64,000 bases of DNA, taken from Maritimibacter sp. DP1N21-5 (GTDB taxonomy: Bacteria; Pseudomonadota; Alphaproteobacteria; Rhodobacterales; Rhodobacteraceae). This document shows, piece by piece, positions 53,601 through 57,788 of this stretch. Every line of letters starts with the position of its first letter. Position 1 is the first letter of the stretch. A model generated the notes under the pieces. The model saw only the letters and a program-made list of their open reading frames with translations, was not told where the DNA came from and ran no database searches. The stretch is taken from the NCBI RefSeq assembly GCF_019218295.1, contig NZ_JAHUZF010000004.1, positions 475,705 through 539,704 of the forward strand, given 5' to 3'. A program made the position numbers and the translations under genes.

Positions 53601-54143
53601 CTTGTCGGCGCGGTCCCGGCCATTGGCTCGAACGTGATCAAGGGCGTGCAGTTTATCAGCGAGGGCGAAGTCTACCGGGGCATCGAGGCCGTCGCGCCCA
53701 AGGCGATCCGCGATCTCATGGTCGCGGGGCGCTATTGGTCGGAGGGCGTGCAGGCCTATTCCGGCTATGAGGTCTTGCCCGAGGTTTCGCCGCGCGAGGC
53801 GATCACCAAGGCGCTTGGTTTCAGCCCCGCTAGGGTGTCGGAGCGCTATCGGGTCAACAACCATCTGGTGAACTCCGAAAAGCGTATCGACGGGCGGCGC
53901 GACCGGCTCCTTGCGGACGCGCGCCAGGCGCTTATGGACGGCAAGCCGATTTCGCAGCGCACGCTGGACAAGATCATGGAGTTCAACCGCGACTACCCGG
54001 AATGGATGATCACGGCGAAGTCGATCCGGCAGTCGCTCGCGTCCAAGCAGCGGTATGAGGGCCAGCGCGAGGGCGGTGTGAGGATCAATCCGAAGATCGA
54101 GCGGCGCGTGCGCGAGGGTGTGGCGCCCATGATCTACGACTGA
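38622..54143 (+). CDS. Giant polyvalent protein (5173 aa): methylases, InPase-like, SF2 helicase, zincin, internal virion domain
   Basis: One uninterrupted frame of 15.5 kb. Domains seen, with approximate residues: 1-430 Gly/Ala-rich helices of ejection-protein type; 1010-1290 C5-methylase-like (SACPCTTF with PC at 1128-1129; ENP at 1195-1197); 1450-1590 inorganic-pyrophosphatase-like polyvalent domain (IENAKGSMRR, GADGDHVDFYMG, FDEHKVMLGF); 2085-2170 helical polyvalent module (AGIDPEILALGAELAVFHIE); 2290-2600 N6-adenine methylase (FEPGMGVGGF about 2413, NPPF 2479-2482); 3130-3800 SF2 helicase (GAGKT 3166-3170, DEVH 3359-3362, SGTPITN 3410, GRGIRQGN about 3715); 4020-4180 zincin-like HEIIH at 4085-4089; 4670-5173 C-terminal LPD38/PLxRFD-type virion domain. 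By analogy with DarB-like polyvalent proteins, it is probably packaged and injected to protect incoming DNA. The leader has a GGA-loop hairpin. Confidence 0.93.
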   Translation: MADNVFAQRPSAFPETKSPERGTGPGLNPVEQIAVDTGVPVNVLLAAVERAGPDFDPEKVARNTATRLKPFIDKGADPETAIRQMVGDDYAAGALIDHAKKIAAQKYPLPKDGGAAGPAPDQAAAPKDADNQPGFIGDLGRRVAGAVVSSGGHMLEATGRGLGYDRQFEGDFDPATGDVTMREVEADRFEDVVAAADRWRGAGQAISDSVSDRTKEALQGTNISGNLFKPSTWDFGDAPSARGLVMLAGDVLGSLAPVVAATVATRGSAAAGMVAGGLQGSGAASDQAREIVDAAAADGRLQAESSYYKEAIAGGASPEEALQLTREAAARVAAEMTMPISMFGGAATSKIMSGAAGNVLGQKIGGTVAGRVGAGVVASGLEEGVQEVAEGVSARAATNMATGLNEDVMDGSFADFVLGAMGGGPVGAIGGIRRPEEEAPGTEPAGPGLPAPEPTLALPPPDTSEGLVGGPQAPAPTPPTGGPNSTQPGGRDVGVGATPTGPLGRAMQSAPAPLLDDVPLGAQVSVQTEAGEVARGRIAAKDADSVMLKSDDGMDFAIPRDQIESGQVRFTPMQRDTEITSDVPPQGATKVSPPTTKPAPREPDPAPDRDQLERRLAIIEDQGRSRGWTDERMKLRADTMAALAKLDAEGATEGTMEPPQGTPGSEYNVVGDFDVEVEDGTGPGKVSVTREGPWDFEATFPSPDPQKLLALDAEGRLDPTILDPEAVATSLMETMGEAFGRSSEAAEWADEAKRIREGAKPSFKVKKGTSPEEAAEIAAGNAREAVKWLEDMEGELLSMWPEEAVQAMADRLGDMVKQSRAETETAPTEAKAEPAPKAPAPKVEAPAAPVEAEDDAAPAAEPKPRASGPKFGAFKLADNLPDDSYRKRQAKFTGPELSGSDTGYMLGELDSMARRAAAHLYERGKEPRDINKGRNIYEQGFAEIAQITDLAERILDAAPKDGNFDQEDETAAALLEEFDNLRDDFEGHGFPINETDTAQGEPSWNPDTPTPEMPAAEIFPPLKSTVAIDTRLKKEGFIPQEDADALVASWKETAQRIGDEVDNSKKVVVSLFDYTGSWAQPWRDAGYRVIQHDIKAGANVLTDQWIYDQITEARQSGFEVVGVLSACPCTTFAGSGARWWEELHDVESPDAVAKVFGSGALASGAKSPVEYNVMLYEATRDVIAAAAPTRFHVLENPIGRIQEKTGLSKPAVRLHPHNFGDAYTKRTQLFGTMKTDLPTANVEPVDGSKMQSQMRGDDPMGKENRSKTPEGFAYAFFMANDPTARKELGKPIDLPSKAKTETPRAKPATMEEPKSQGDLFGKDKAAADMEREENARRAFGRIGGMLEGGYLADIKEEVAGFFITGHKGRAGGHLDVMDRDTGEIMGKVRADAPTGVILSKLRQLTGQQKAPAPIAPKMKEDVVPTATDVRKAAAETVKDPSPAQAEAENYKTGKIGWRGLTLSIENAKGSMRRKIGPDGETAWEVKMPAHYGRILGTEGADGDHVDFYMGDDPKAERAFVIDQVDAETGKFDEHKVMLGFATEADARAAYEAGFSDGKGKDRLGGLTAMSVADFGALIADPAKWKKPLRAKAEKPKAEPKDAAPDKDGAEYDALAGDGDAWKAAVRDLRKGSTIQIGRMAYRLVNAKEYVAEYRNGNGSWQRIRGEKKQTDALQAFKRVFTGMANRGIRNTVEAFTAPASARDKKVVTSKDYDRSEIEDWVASGEAVTIGDVTIFYKAALPDRGRISMAVSYNTPTWSSDRTSIDLDRDSGVIAYASPSQLHESIEEALRDQKSIKKDTPAETNGEFAGPRVLVNYVGPDGKTDQERGRKLTDEERAEFTRQNAEKAKGGKAEPKTKKRDDYMAGVSELELMIGGDPKARQDKLNKGYADAKAAVSAVQETMPRGHRLHVKAIGVLQHIETTGDGKTKTTEHFTTAGDNLERAGEIFREIAQEIADRVNGAQAQKGWKGNKGLSLFKQAWANNLERGDGAGDLRGSMFPELADYADWLAARSDAELDRLAPQFKDDMNPFHGATHLGNGGLEETQALFREAGIPFFGVEEPGEVTAKPAKPAKPAYGADNKLVSTDRAAELRARLMDKLKNQTNAGIDPEILALGAELAVFHIEAGARRFIDMARAISGDLSTTPKALKPYLRSWYNGARDMMEDSDVSVEGMDSAETVRTILQSGAIDGLEAGKLPEEGLSSMQESVDEDSGDDNRADAGDGGQGPGEGAGDPEARPREAGSLRQDDRDTGADGDRDAERAGDGPGADADGQGAGDGAGSGNRAGRRVTPQDHVIERGALEVSGGEKTRARNSVAAIRLAKEIEAEGRVASPEERATIALYGGAGTLAPALPRDDGSIRFEDVHADIKDLLTDEEYATLSRTSQYAFYTAEPVLRGMWTLAQRLGFEGGRVFEPGMGVGGFAGTVPAAIRADTRYRGIELDHVTALIAKTLYPRSEIAQGDFITMAPPRDYYDMVIGNPPFSGTRIEADPAYPQKFLMHDYFFAKSLDSVRPGGLLMFVTSAGTMNKADTKARDYLADRADLVGAIRLPNTAFKENGTEVTTDIIILRKRLEGEAEVDPSWRKAPVVTLPDRDGGEGQATVNQYFIDHPEMILGEQGLYEKLAAGPRVGVRALPGADIRKQIAEVIERFPSQIMSERTAEQKLDARDGSATETKTGGYYIKDGQLWQFDGNAGVKVEARAKGKTGKTKAAIDRIMGLVPIKMALRDVYAADVAGKDSSEARKRLNDTYDAFVKKFGPINQQVRSERRPSRVQMETLRQRAREDARSAGEDFDIGSFDAQPLFDEQGKSMAEVAAAREEARNQPGYREGDFNPDAAPANIIVTRPNLDPFMEDQDGYRLLAIEHYDEVTDTAKKGPVFRENVVTKSVTPKINSPEDALLFTLAEFGRVDLEKIAHYAKSDVPTVQKELAGKVFRDPTTREWQTRAKYLSGNVREKLDAARAAAKTNPAYEGNVTELEAIQPDPIPGEQITVPIGAHWFDAGIYSQFAEHLGLRLTATFKPALGTWVVDGSEAGAKATSDYGTEDLPFAKLMRKVMNNQPLKVTRTAKNPDGSTTSFTDETATQAATDKAREMRDLFRDWLWSDEARKADLEDTYNRKFNGDVAPSFDGGYLTTPGINTAWQWRPHQSAVIARILQDGNTYMAHTVGAGKTSAAIGATMEARRLGLWKKPMIVVPNHMLVQFTKEFYEQYPLAKIAVADEQRFHTSRRKAFVADIALNDYDAVIITHSAFEKIPSSEQARAAAVADFLSDIRELLEQGGSGDRNADMATERSILYALTSIAKAAGVPVNSIVKEKGRSTRKKIEQILEQAEQRVTRQVSTANRDQVVDFEEIGVDALIVDEVHEFRKLSFATSMGSIKGVDAAGSDKSMDLFVKTRSVEAKNPGRGLVFMSGTPITNTMAELFSISRFLQPQELRRRGVASFDAWAATFGEVAEDLEQEPDGSYKSVARFARFVNTPELSLMVRQVMDVVSSHDLDQYVTRPALKGGSRNLVVVPAGPEAKAYQEQLRARMEKIKNHKGPRQKGDDILLNVIGDGRLAAIDMRLVDENATGTGSKLSEMVEAIYREWEDGKNVPFYGVKPEGGYTDEPVSHGPATQIVFSTLGVNPTKHNPGFSVHRFIRSELIRRGVPANEIIVADELNSHAKKQRAFNDMNEGKRRILIGSRTLFTGVNAQRRLRAIHNLDPLWFPADDEQRNGRGIRQGNMNREIAINDYSTKGTYDSTMWQMMGRKGAFIEGFFRGDPNVRDIEDIGEASVFEQAKALTTSDPRVLQLTELKGQRDQLKRRADAVDRQRSRLDGRIRSSRRSIEFLTSEIEAWQAAAEKVVDLKGKNFTARVGSVETTERVEFGRMLIDLADDALAAGVAARQKVVAKISGFDVLMNTSIAAQSVDFDLRAFSDENIEAGWSDDPVGLSRRLENAVAAIAEAPARIQRDIARSEATVKESTEALARVKPFEDSDKLAEIEVQIAEIEGALISDHKKDDDSKEMAADGWTEIEAEDAPDPRLIQMAVNNEMRAHGIKGRVPARVVAEILSTRTGTPIPGVFSTRTGIEISAGSGFDPTSILHHEIIHALRSSQLWGRDYGLFDQNEWRALTRAARADAEIMAWVNQYYPTLSTAAKNEEAVAELYRRWRAGGGYEARNGERLSGIMDKISRFFTALASALRGEGFHSHADIMDRIARGDVGKRARDDSGRFAMAGAREMAAFTDAAPAKSDAAYAKKERTLISNLLTQAMNGRGGVLALVPGRPLYEELGRNIGSAKRYLRLKERMDKVRNEWHERTDEVAKSWRKVMVKDRAANEAMMNLMHEATIAGVDPSRPFLPLGAATDLDAFFAPDEGEYGFGATERLRAINERRFAAWQEMKPKWNALPAEFKDVFRKVRGEHKAMGDAFEAAIIENVQKSMEIGLDRAKDKYEKAIKEIADMGLRGAALSEATDAAKQELKAAEMRHGWNKAARIKQLRSIFETQKVPEPYFPLMRFGNFFVTVRDAEGRVLSFSKYETEREQQKAAKEAAKERGVNVTTGVIDEDADFRDQVDPSFVADIDEILGDAIVDPGVMDAIWQRWLMTLPDMSVRKSRIHRKGTAGYSGDAFRAYARALFHGSHQLARLKYAVEMERELEKAETEAARSSDPNRNGLIVAEMKRRHDHVMNPGGSPIAQKATSAAFVYYLGITPSAAMVNLTQTTVVGTPILGAAFEKGGLTRAGAELSKALADFTRGKGKAERSARLTGDEKAAMRAAYDQGIVDASQAHDLAGISETGTEYQVGWRRAMEVISFSFHHAERLNREVTFLAAYRMARKNGYAHDSAIQKAGELTYKTHFDYQNTSRPRLMQNDWLRVFMVFRNFQINMLWRLFRDVHQATQGDSPEVRREARAQLIGITTSMFLHAGVRGVWGYSLILTMMSMLGLGEKDEIEEEIKGALYKLFGRHVAGMMFNGIPGHMLGIDLSSRIGMPELWFRSSDRMLEGQDVYAHWLEQLVGAVPAIGSNVIKGVQFISEGEVYRGIEAVAPKAIRDLMVAGRYWSEGVQAYSGYEVLPEVSPREAITKALGFSPARVSERYRVNNHLVNSEKRIDGRRDRLLADARQALMDGKPISQRTLDKIMEFNRDYPEWMITAKSIRQSLASKQRYEGQREGGVRINPKIERRVREGVAPMIYD
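45262..45489 (+). CDS. Overprinted 75-codon ORF inside the giant gene (+1 frame)
   Basis: ATG 45262 (MITELMQAMVDKAPAKARAI..., ending MALALETALADE) to TAA 45487-45489, with GAGG about 9 bases upstream. By hand count about 70 of its 75 codons end in G or C, whereas the giant frame across the same bases has about 34 of 77 and encodes a Gly/Asp/Arg low-complexity linker. That is the reverse of what is expected if only the giant frame were coding. The predicted product is a helical, charged protein of unknown function. Either a nested gene or the relic of a separate gene captured between two fused polyvalent genes. Confidence 0.6.
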   Translation: MITELMQAMVDKAPAKARAIQKRGPGKLEAYAKMIATQARTEIETQNVPETDPARMQMVRERAMALALETALADE

Positions 54144-54187
54144 GGCAAGGGATAGCGAGACCCCCGGTTACGTGCTACAAGAGCGGA

Positions 54188-54204
54188 AAGTGCAGGACGC
54201 GCTT
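54188..54204 (+). promoter_or_regulatory. GGA-loop RNA hairpin C, leader of the tail-fibre operon
   Basis: AAGTGC-AGGAC-GCGCTT pairs six positions (one G-U) with loop AGGAC, ending 32 nt before ATG 54237. The outer pair is A-U here but G-C in hairpins A and B, a compensatory change that favours a real RNA structure. Confidence 0.57.
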
Positions 54205-54236
54205 CCTCTTTGACCGCACCCGAGGATCGCGTCCGC

Positions 54237-54827
54237 ATGACTTGCACCATCACAGGAACCGTGTCGAATTACGCGAACGTCGCCAAGGCGGGTGCCTTCG
54301 TGTTCTTCCGCCCATCCCCCGACCTGACCGCCCGGATCGGCGGCGACATCGCTTTGCCCGAGCGGCTTCAGTATGAAACCGACGAGGACGGCGCGCTTGA
54401 GTGCGAGCTGATCCCCGGCGGCTACGTCATGACCATCGTTCCCAAGGACGGCGTGGCGCGCTCTTTTCAGTCCGGGGTCATTGTCGATGACGTTGAGACC
54501 GCGACCCTCGCGAGCATCCTGACCGAAATCCCGATCTCGAACGCGAAGTCCGAAATCGTGTTGCTCACTGAAGCGGCGGGCGACCATGAGGACGCGGCGG
54601 CGGCCAGTGCGGCGGCTGCGGCGGCATCGGCCACGGGATCGGCGGATAGCGCGGCGGCCAGCGCGACCAGCGCCGGCAATTCCGCGGCATCGGCCACGGC
54701 GGCGGATGGGTCAGCTACGGCGGCGGCCGGAAGTGCCTCGGCGGCATCCGACAGCGCCGGTGATGCAGCGGCCAGCGCGGCGGCGGCGGAAGAGGCCGCG
54801 ATCACCTACGCCATTGCACTCGGGTAA
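54237..54827 (+). CDS. Tail-fibre stalk protein with Ala/Ser-rich repeats
   Basis: ATG at 54237 (MTCTITGTVSNYANVAKAGA...) is preferred over TTG 54210 because GAGGA lies upstream and the hairpin leader then keeps a spacing like the other two. A beta-sandwich domain (residues 1-105, with LECELIPGGYVMTIVPKDGV) is followed by about 80 residues of almost pure alanine/serine/glycine heptad-like repeats, the usual stalk of phage tail fibres. It probably anchors the fibre or links to adsorption proteins downstream. Confidence 0.75.
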   Translation: MTCTITGTVSNYANVAKAGAFVFFRPSPDLTARIGGDIALPERLQYETDEDGALECELIPGGYVMTIVPKDGVARSFQSGVIVDDVETATLASILTEIPISNAKSEIVLLTEAAGDHEDAAAASAAAAAASATGSADSAAASATSAGNSAASATAADGSATAAAGSASAASDSAGDAAASAAAAEEAAITYAIALG

Positions 54828-54839
54828 CAGGAGACAGAC

Positions 54840-55139
54840 ATGGCACTCACCAACGCAACGCAAGCCGATGTCGGCACCAGCCCGGCGACGGTCTACACCG
54901 TCCCGGCCTCCACGGTCGCGACGATCATCAACATCAACCTTGCGAACACAGAGGCGACCCAGATCGAGGCGACCGTCACGGCCAACGGCGTCGTGCTCTT
55001 GCCCGCGATCCCAATCCCTGCCGGCGCGTCGTTCTCCTACGACTGCAAGGTCGTCTTGGAAGCCGCGCAAACGCTTGTCGTGACTAGCGACACGGCGGCG
55101 AGCCTCGACGTGTTCGTCAGCATGTTGGAGCAGGCCTGA
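54840..55139 (+). CDS. Small beta-rich virion protein (99 aa)
   Basis: AGGAGACAG precedes the ATG. The product (MALTNATQADVGTSPATVYT..., VATIININLANTEATQIEAT, LLPAIPIPAGASFSYDCKVV) is a single beta-sandwich with regular strands and a hydrophobic end. Such proteins often cap fibres or decorate tails. Function not determined. Confidence 0.66.
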   Translation: MALTNATQADVGTSPATVYTVPASTVATIININLANTEATQIEATVTANGVVLLPAIPIPAGASFSYDCKVVLEAAQTLVVTSDTAASLDVFVSMLEQA

Positions 55140-55915
55140 TGAGTGGATACAACGGGTCAACCCCAACACTGGTGACGCCAACGCCGGACTTGCTCTACCA
55201 ACTCGGTCAGCGCAATCGCGTGATCAATGGCGCCTTCTCGATCAACCAGCGGGCCGTTTCAGGCACGGTATCAGTCGGGGCATACACCTACGCACATGAC
55301 AGATGGCGCGGCGGGGACTCTGGCTGCACCTACACTTTCGCCACCTCAGAAAACTTGACGACTATTACCATCACGGCTGGTTCGTTGGTCCAAGTCGTTG
55401 AAGGCGCCACACTGCAAAGCGGCGCGCACACGCTGTCATGGGGCGGCTCCGTAGGCATGAAGATCAATGGAGGGGCGGCAGGCGTCAGCGGAATGCAGGC
55501 AGTCTTGACGGGTGGCGCCGATTGCTACTTGGAGACGGTGGGCACGGGGACACTTAACCTCGTTCAGCTTGAGCGTGGCGGCGTCATCACTCCCTTTGAG
55601 TTTCGGGATGACGAATTGCGTCGGTGTCGCCGGTATTACATCGGCTGGTCAGTGGCAGCTAACAAAGGGCCGATGTCTCAGCAGACAGAGAGTAGCGGCA
55701 CTGGTTTGGGTTCCTCTGTTGTCATGCAGTTTGAAAACCCTCTGCGCACGACTCCTGCGGCGTCCGGCTATTTCAACGCATCGGCCGGTGGCTCGGTATC
55801 GGGCGCAGCCAGCATTGGGGGCGACGTTTCGCCCAATAGCGTCCGTTTTGGCGCAACCAACCGCTACGCCCACACGCTCGACACAGTTTCCATCGACGCG
55901 GAGATTTACACATGA
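55139..55915 (+). CDS. Tail-fibre/receptor-binding protein, paralogue 1 (258 aa)
   Basis: The start overlaps the previous stop. The protein begins MSGYNGSTPT and contains NRVINGAFSINQRAVSGTVS, YTYAHDRWRGGDSGCTYTFA and a carbohydrate-binding-like beta region with LVQLERGGVITPFEFRDDEL and RRYYIGW. The phrase 'NRVINGAFSINQR' is typical of phage tail-fibre tips. It is paralogous to the next gene. Confidence 0.8.
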   Translation: MSGYNGSTPTLVTPTPDLLYQLGQRNRVINGAFSINQRAVSGTVSVGAYTYAHDRWRGGDSGCTYTFATSENLTTITITAGSLVQVVEGATLQSGAHTLSWGGSVGMKINGGAAGVSGMQAVLTGGADCYLETVGTGTLNLVQLERGGVITPFEFRDDELRRCRRYYIGWSVAANKGPMSQQTESSGTGLGSSVVMQFENPLRTTPAASGYFNASAGGSVSGAASIGGDVSPNSVRFGATNRYAHTLDTVSIDAEIYT

Positions 55916-56889
55916 GCGGCTACAACGGACGCACCCCGGTCCCGCAGGCGACCCGCACGGACCAATCGTTCATCGCGACCGCCTCGCAGACAACCTTCGC
56001 GACCCTCGGGTATACTCCCGGTTTCGAGTTGGTATGGCTGAACGGCGTGAAGCTGGTGCGTGGAGACGACTACACGGCGGTCAACGGGTCGGACATTGTG
56101 CTGGCTTCCGGGGCAGCCGCAGATGATGTGCTTGAGTTCATCGCGTTCAAGACGTTCGAGGCTGCATCTTTCCTCTCCGGCGCGCATCTGGGGCCTCGGA
56201 ATAGGATCATCAATGGCAACTTCGCGATCAACCAACGAGAAGTGTCGGGCACGGTTGTTCTGTCCGCAGGGGCCTACGGCCACGATATGTGGAAAGCTGG
56301 GGCGAGCGGGTGCACCTATACCTTCGCGACCAGCGAGAACGTTACGACGATCACGATCAGCGCAGGTTCTCTCAAGCAAATAATCAGCGGCGATGACCTG
56401 CAATCCGGCACCTATGTCCTTTCGTGGACCGGCACGCTGCAAATGAAGATCGACGGCGGCACGGCTGGCGACAGCGGCATGATTGATACTCTCACGGGCG
56501 GGACCGATGCCGAGGTTGAAACATCTGGCACTGGCGAAATGAGCCTAGTCCAGCTTGAGCCGGGTAGTGTTGCCACATCGTTCGAGCTTCTGGCGCGGAC
56601 CGCAGAACTGTTGCGGTGCCAAGCATACTACGAAACGGGATACCAGGTTGAATACTCTAGCTCAGAAACTGCCTCAGACTTGCGGCGATATGTGAGTTTC
56701 AAGGTAACAAAAGCCTCCGTGCCTCACACGGTTACCGCAGCAGGTAGTAGATACACTGGTGGCGGCACCAGCGTTTCTGCAACCTACGGGATAATTAGCG
56801 GGCCCTACATTCACGGTTTTACGTGGAGAATTAATGCCAGCGACACCGAGGGGATGCAGCTCACTTGGACAGCAGATTGCAGTCCATGA
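55912..56889 (+). CDS. Tail-fibre/receptor-binding protein, paralogue 2 (325 aa)
   Basis: It shares the MSGYNG start and the core NRIINGNFAINQREVSGTVV, YGHDMWKAGASGCTYTFATS with paralogue 1, and has an extra N-terminal module (QSFIATASQTTFATLGYTPG, FELVWLNGVKLVRGDDYTAV) that is a recurrent tail-fibre attachment domain. The C-terminal parts of the two paralogues diverge, fitting selection for different receptors. Confidence 0.82.
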   Translation: MSGYNGRTPVPQATRTDQSFIATASQTTFATLGYTPGFELVWLNGVKLVRGDDYTAVNGSDIVLASGAAADDVLEFIAFKTFEAASFLSGAHLGPRNRIINGNFAINQREVSGTVVLSAGAYGHDMWKAGASGCTYTFATSENVTTITISAGSLKQIISGDDLQSGTYVLSWTGTLQMKIDGGTAGDSGMIDTLTGGTDAEVETSGTGEMSLVQLEPGSVATSFELLARTAELLRCQAYYETGYQVEYSSSETASDLRRYVSFKVTKASVPHTVTAAGSRYTGGGTSVSATYGIISGPYIHGFTWRINASDTEGMQLTWTADCSP

Positions 56890-56896
56890 GGAGCCC

Positions 56897-56927
56897 GTGA
56901 TGTATACCGCCGTCCACGGAACCTTCG
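56897..56927 (+). repeat. 31-bp direct repeat, copy 1 (duplicated 5' end of the membrane gene)
   Basis: This segment reads GTGATGTATACCGCCGTCCA and onward and matches 57333-57363 with a single mismatch. It contains the start codon and first codons of the 57336 gene but is followed by unrelated sequence and an early stop. The tail-fibre gene 56953-57336 lies exactly between the copies. Confidence 0.85.
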
Positions 56928-56952
56928 CGACATATTACATGAGGATTATCTA

Positions 56953-57336
56953 ATGTCCAAAGCAAGACAGAACGCAGACGGCATCGAATACGGCTCGAAC
57001 GCGAACGGGAGTTACACCAAGTTCCCCGATGGGACGCTGATTTGCTGGATGGATCACAGCTTCGGACCTCCGAGCGGCTGGTCGGGAACAGCGGGAAACA
57101 AACTTGAGAACTACACATGGACCTACCCCCATGCGTTCTTAGAGACGCCTCGGGTGTTCGCATCAGGCGATCAGGAGCAGGCGGCTGCAAACACGACCGG
57201 GGAGGTTATTATCTCGCCCCGCCGCCAGTTCTCAAACTCAGCGACAGCGGCGAAAATATCTGCGAAGGAAATTGGCGGCACGAATGATGGAAACAGCGCC
57301 GCTGGTAGCTTTCTCGCAATCGGTCGGTGGAAGTGA
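56953..57336 (+). CDS. Distal tail-fibre tip protein (127 aa)
   Basis: GAGGA precedes the ATG. MSKARQNADGIEYGSNANGS followed by YTKFPDGTLICWMDHSFGPP is the hallmark of small phage tail-fibre or collar tip domains ('NG.Y.KFPDGTLICW'). The middle has TWTYPHAFLETPRVFASGD and the end AAGSFLAIGRWK. It lies between two direct-repeat copies, suggesting it was acquired as an exchangeable module. Confidence 0.82.
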   Translation: MSKARQNADGIEYGSNANGSYTKFPDGTLICWMDHSFGPPSGWSGTAGNKLENYTWTYPHAFLETPRVFASGDQEQAAANTTGEVIISPRRQFSNSATAAKISAKEIGGTNDGNSAAGSFLAIGRWK

Positions 57337-57363
57337 TGTATACCGCCGCCCACGGAACCTTCG
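57333..57363 (+). repeat. 31-bp direct repeat, copy 2
   Basis: The functional copy of the 31-bp repeat: it contains the true ATG (57336) and first codons of the membrane protein gene. It differs from copy 1 (56897-56927) at one base. Confidence 0.85.
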
Positions 57364-57788
57364 GAGCCATCATCACTGTCGCGGCATGGTCCGTCGCGGG
57401 GCCTGCTGGCGTGGTCGGGGCTCTGCCGCTGGCCTTTCTTTCGCACCACGTCCTCGATCGCTTCTGGGAACACCCCTACGGGCGGTTCCTGTCGCGTCAG
57501 CATATTCTCTGGGACGGCGTGCCGATCCTGATGTTCGCACTCGCGGCGTTTCTTTCCGGCATCCCTTGGGTCATGGTTTCCGGCTGGATCGCGGGCAATG
57601 CGATGGACATCTGGGACAAGGGCCGGAGCTGGATCCGCTATGGCTCGCCCTTCGCCGATCCCGGCTTCTGGCACAGACACAATCCCCCGAAATGGAGCAT
57701 GAGCGACGGGCAGACAAAGGCGGTGGCGGTCCTCGCCGGCGCCCTGCCGTTTGTCATCCTCCTCGTTCTTCAAGGAGCATCGACATGA
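57336..57788 (+). CDS. Integral membrane protein of the lysis region (150 aa)
   Basis: ATG at 57336 overlaps the fibre-gene stop. The product has at least three hydrophobic segments (IITVAAWSVAGPAGVVGALP, VPILMFALAAFLSGIPW, AVAVLAGALPFVILLVL) and a histidine-rich loop (LSHHVLDRFWEHPYG). Such histidine/aspartate-bearing membrane proteins are recurrent in phages of this group, just upstream of the endolysin; it may assist lysis or modify the envelope. Confidence 0.68.
   Translation: MYTAAHGTFGAIITVAAWSVAGPAGVVGALPLAFLSHHVLDRFWEHPYGRFLSRQHILWDGVPILMFALAAFLSGIPWVMVSGWIAGNAMDIWDKGRSWIRYGSPFADPGFWHRHNPPKWSMSDGQTKAVAVLAGALPFVILLVLQGAST

Noticed and set aside
46521..53864. Two further antisense frames of more than 1100 codons (46521-50021 and 50253-53864)
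   Set aside because: They mirror the giant gene's codon third positions and show no start context or motif; same explanation applies to 24976-27411 and 23011-24417.
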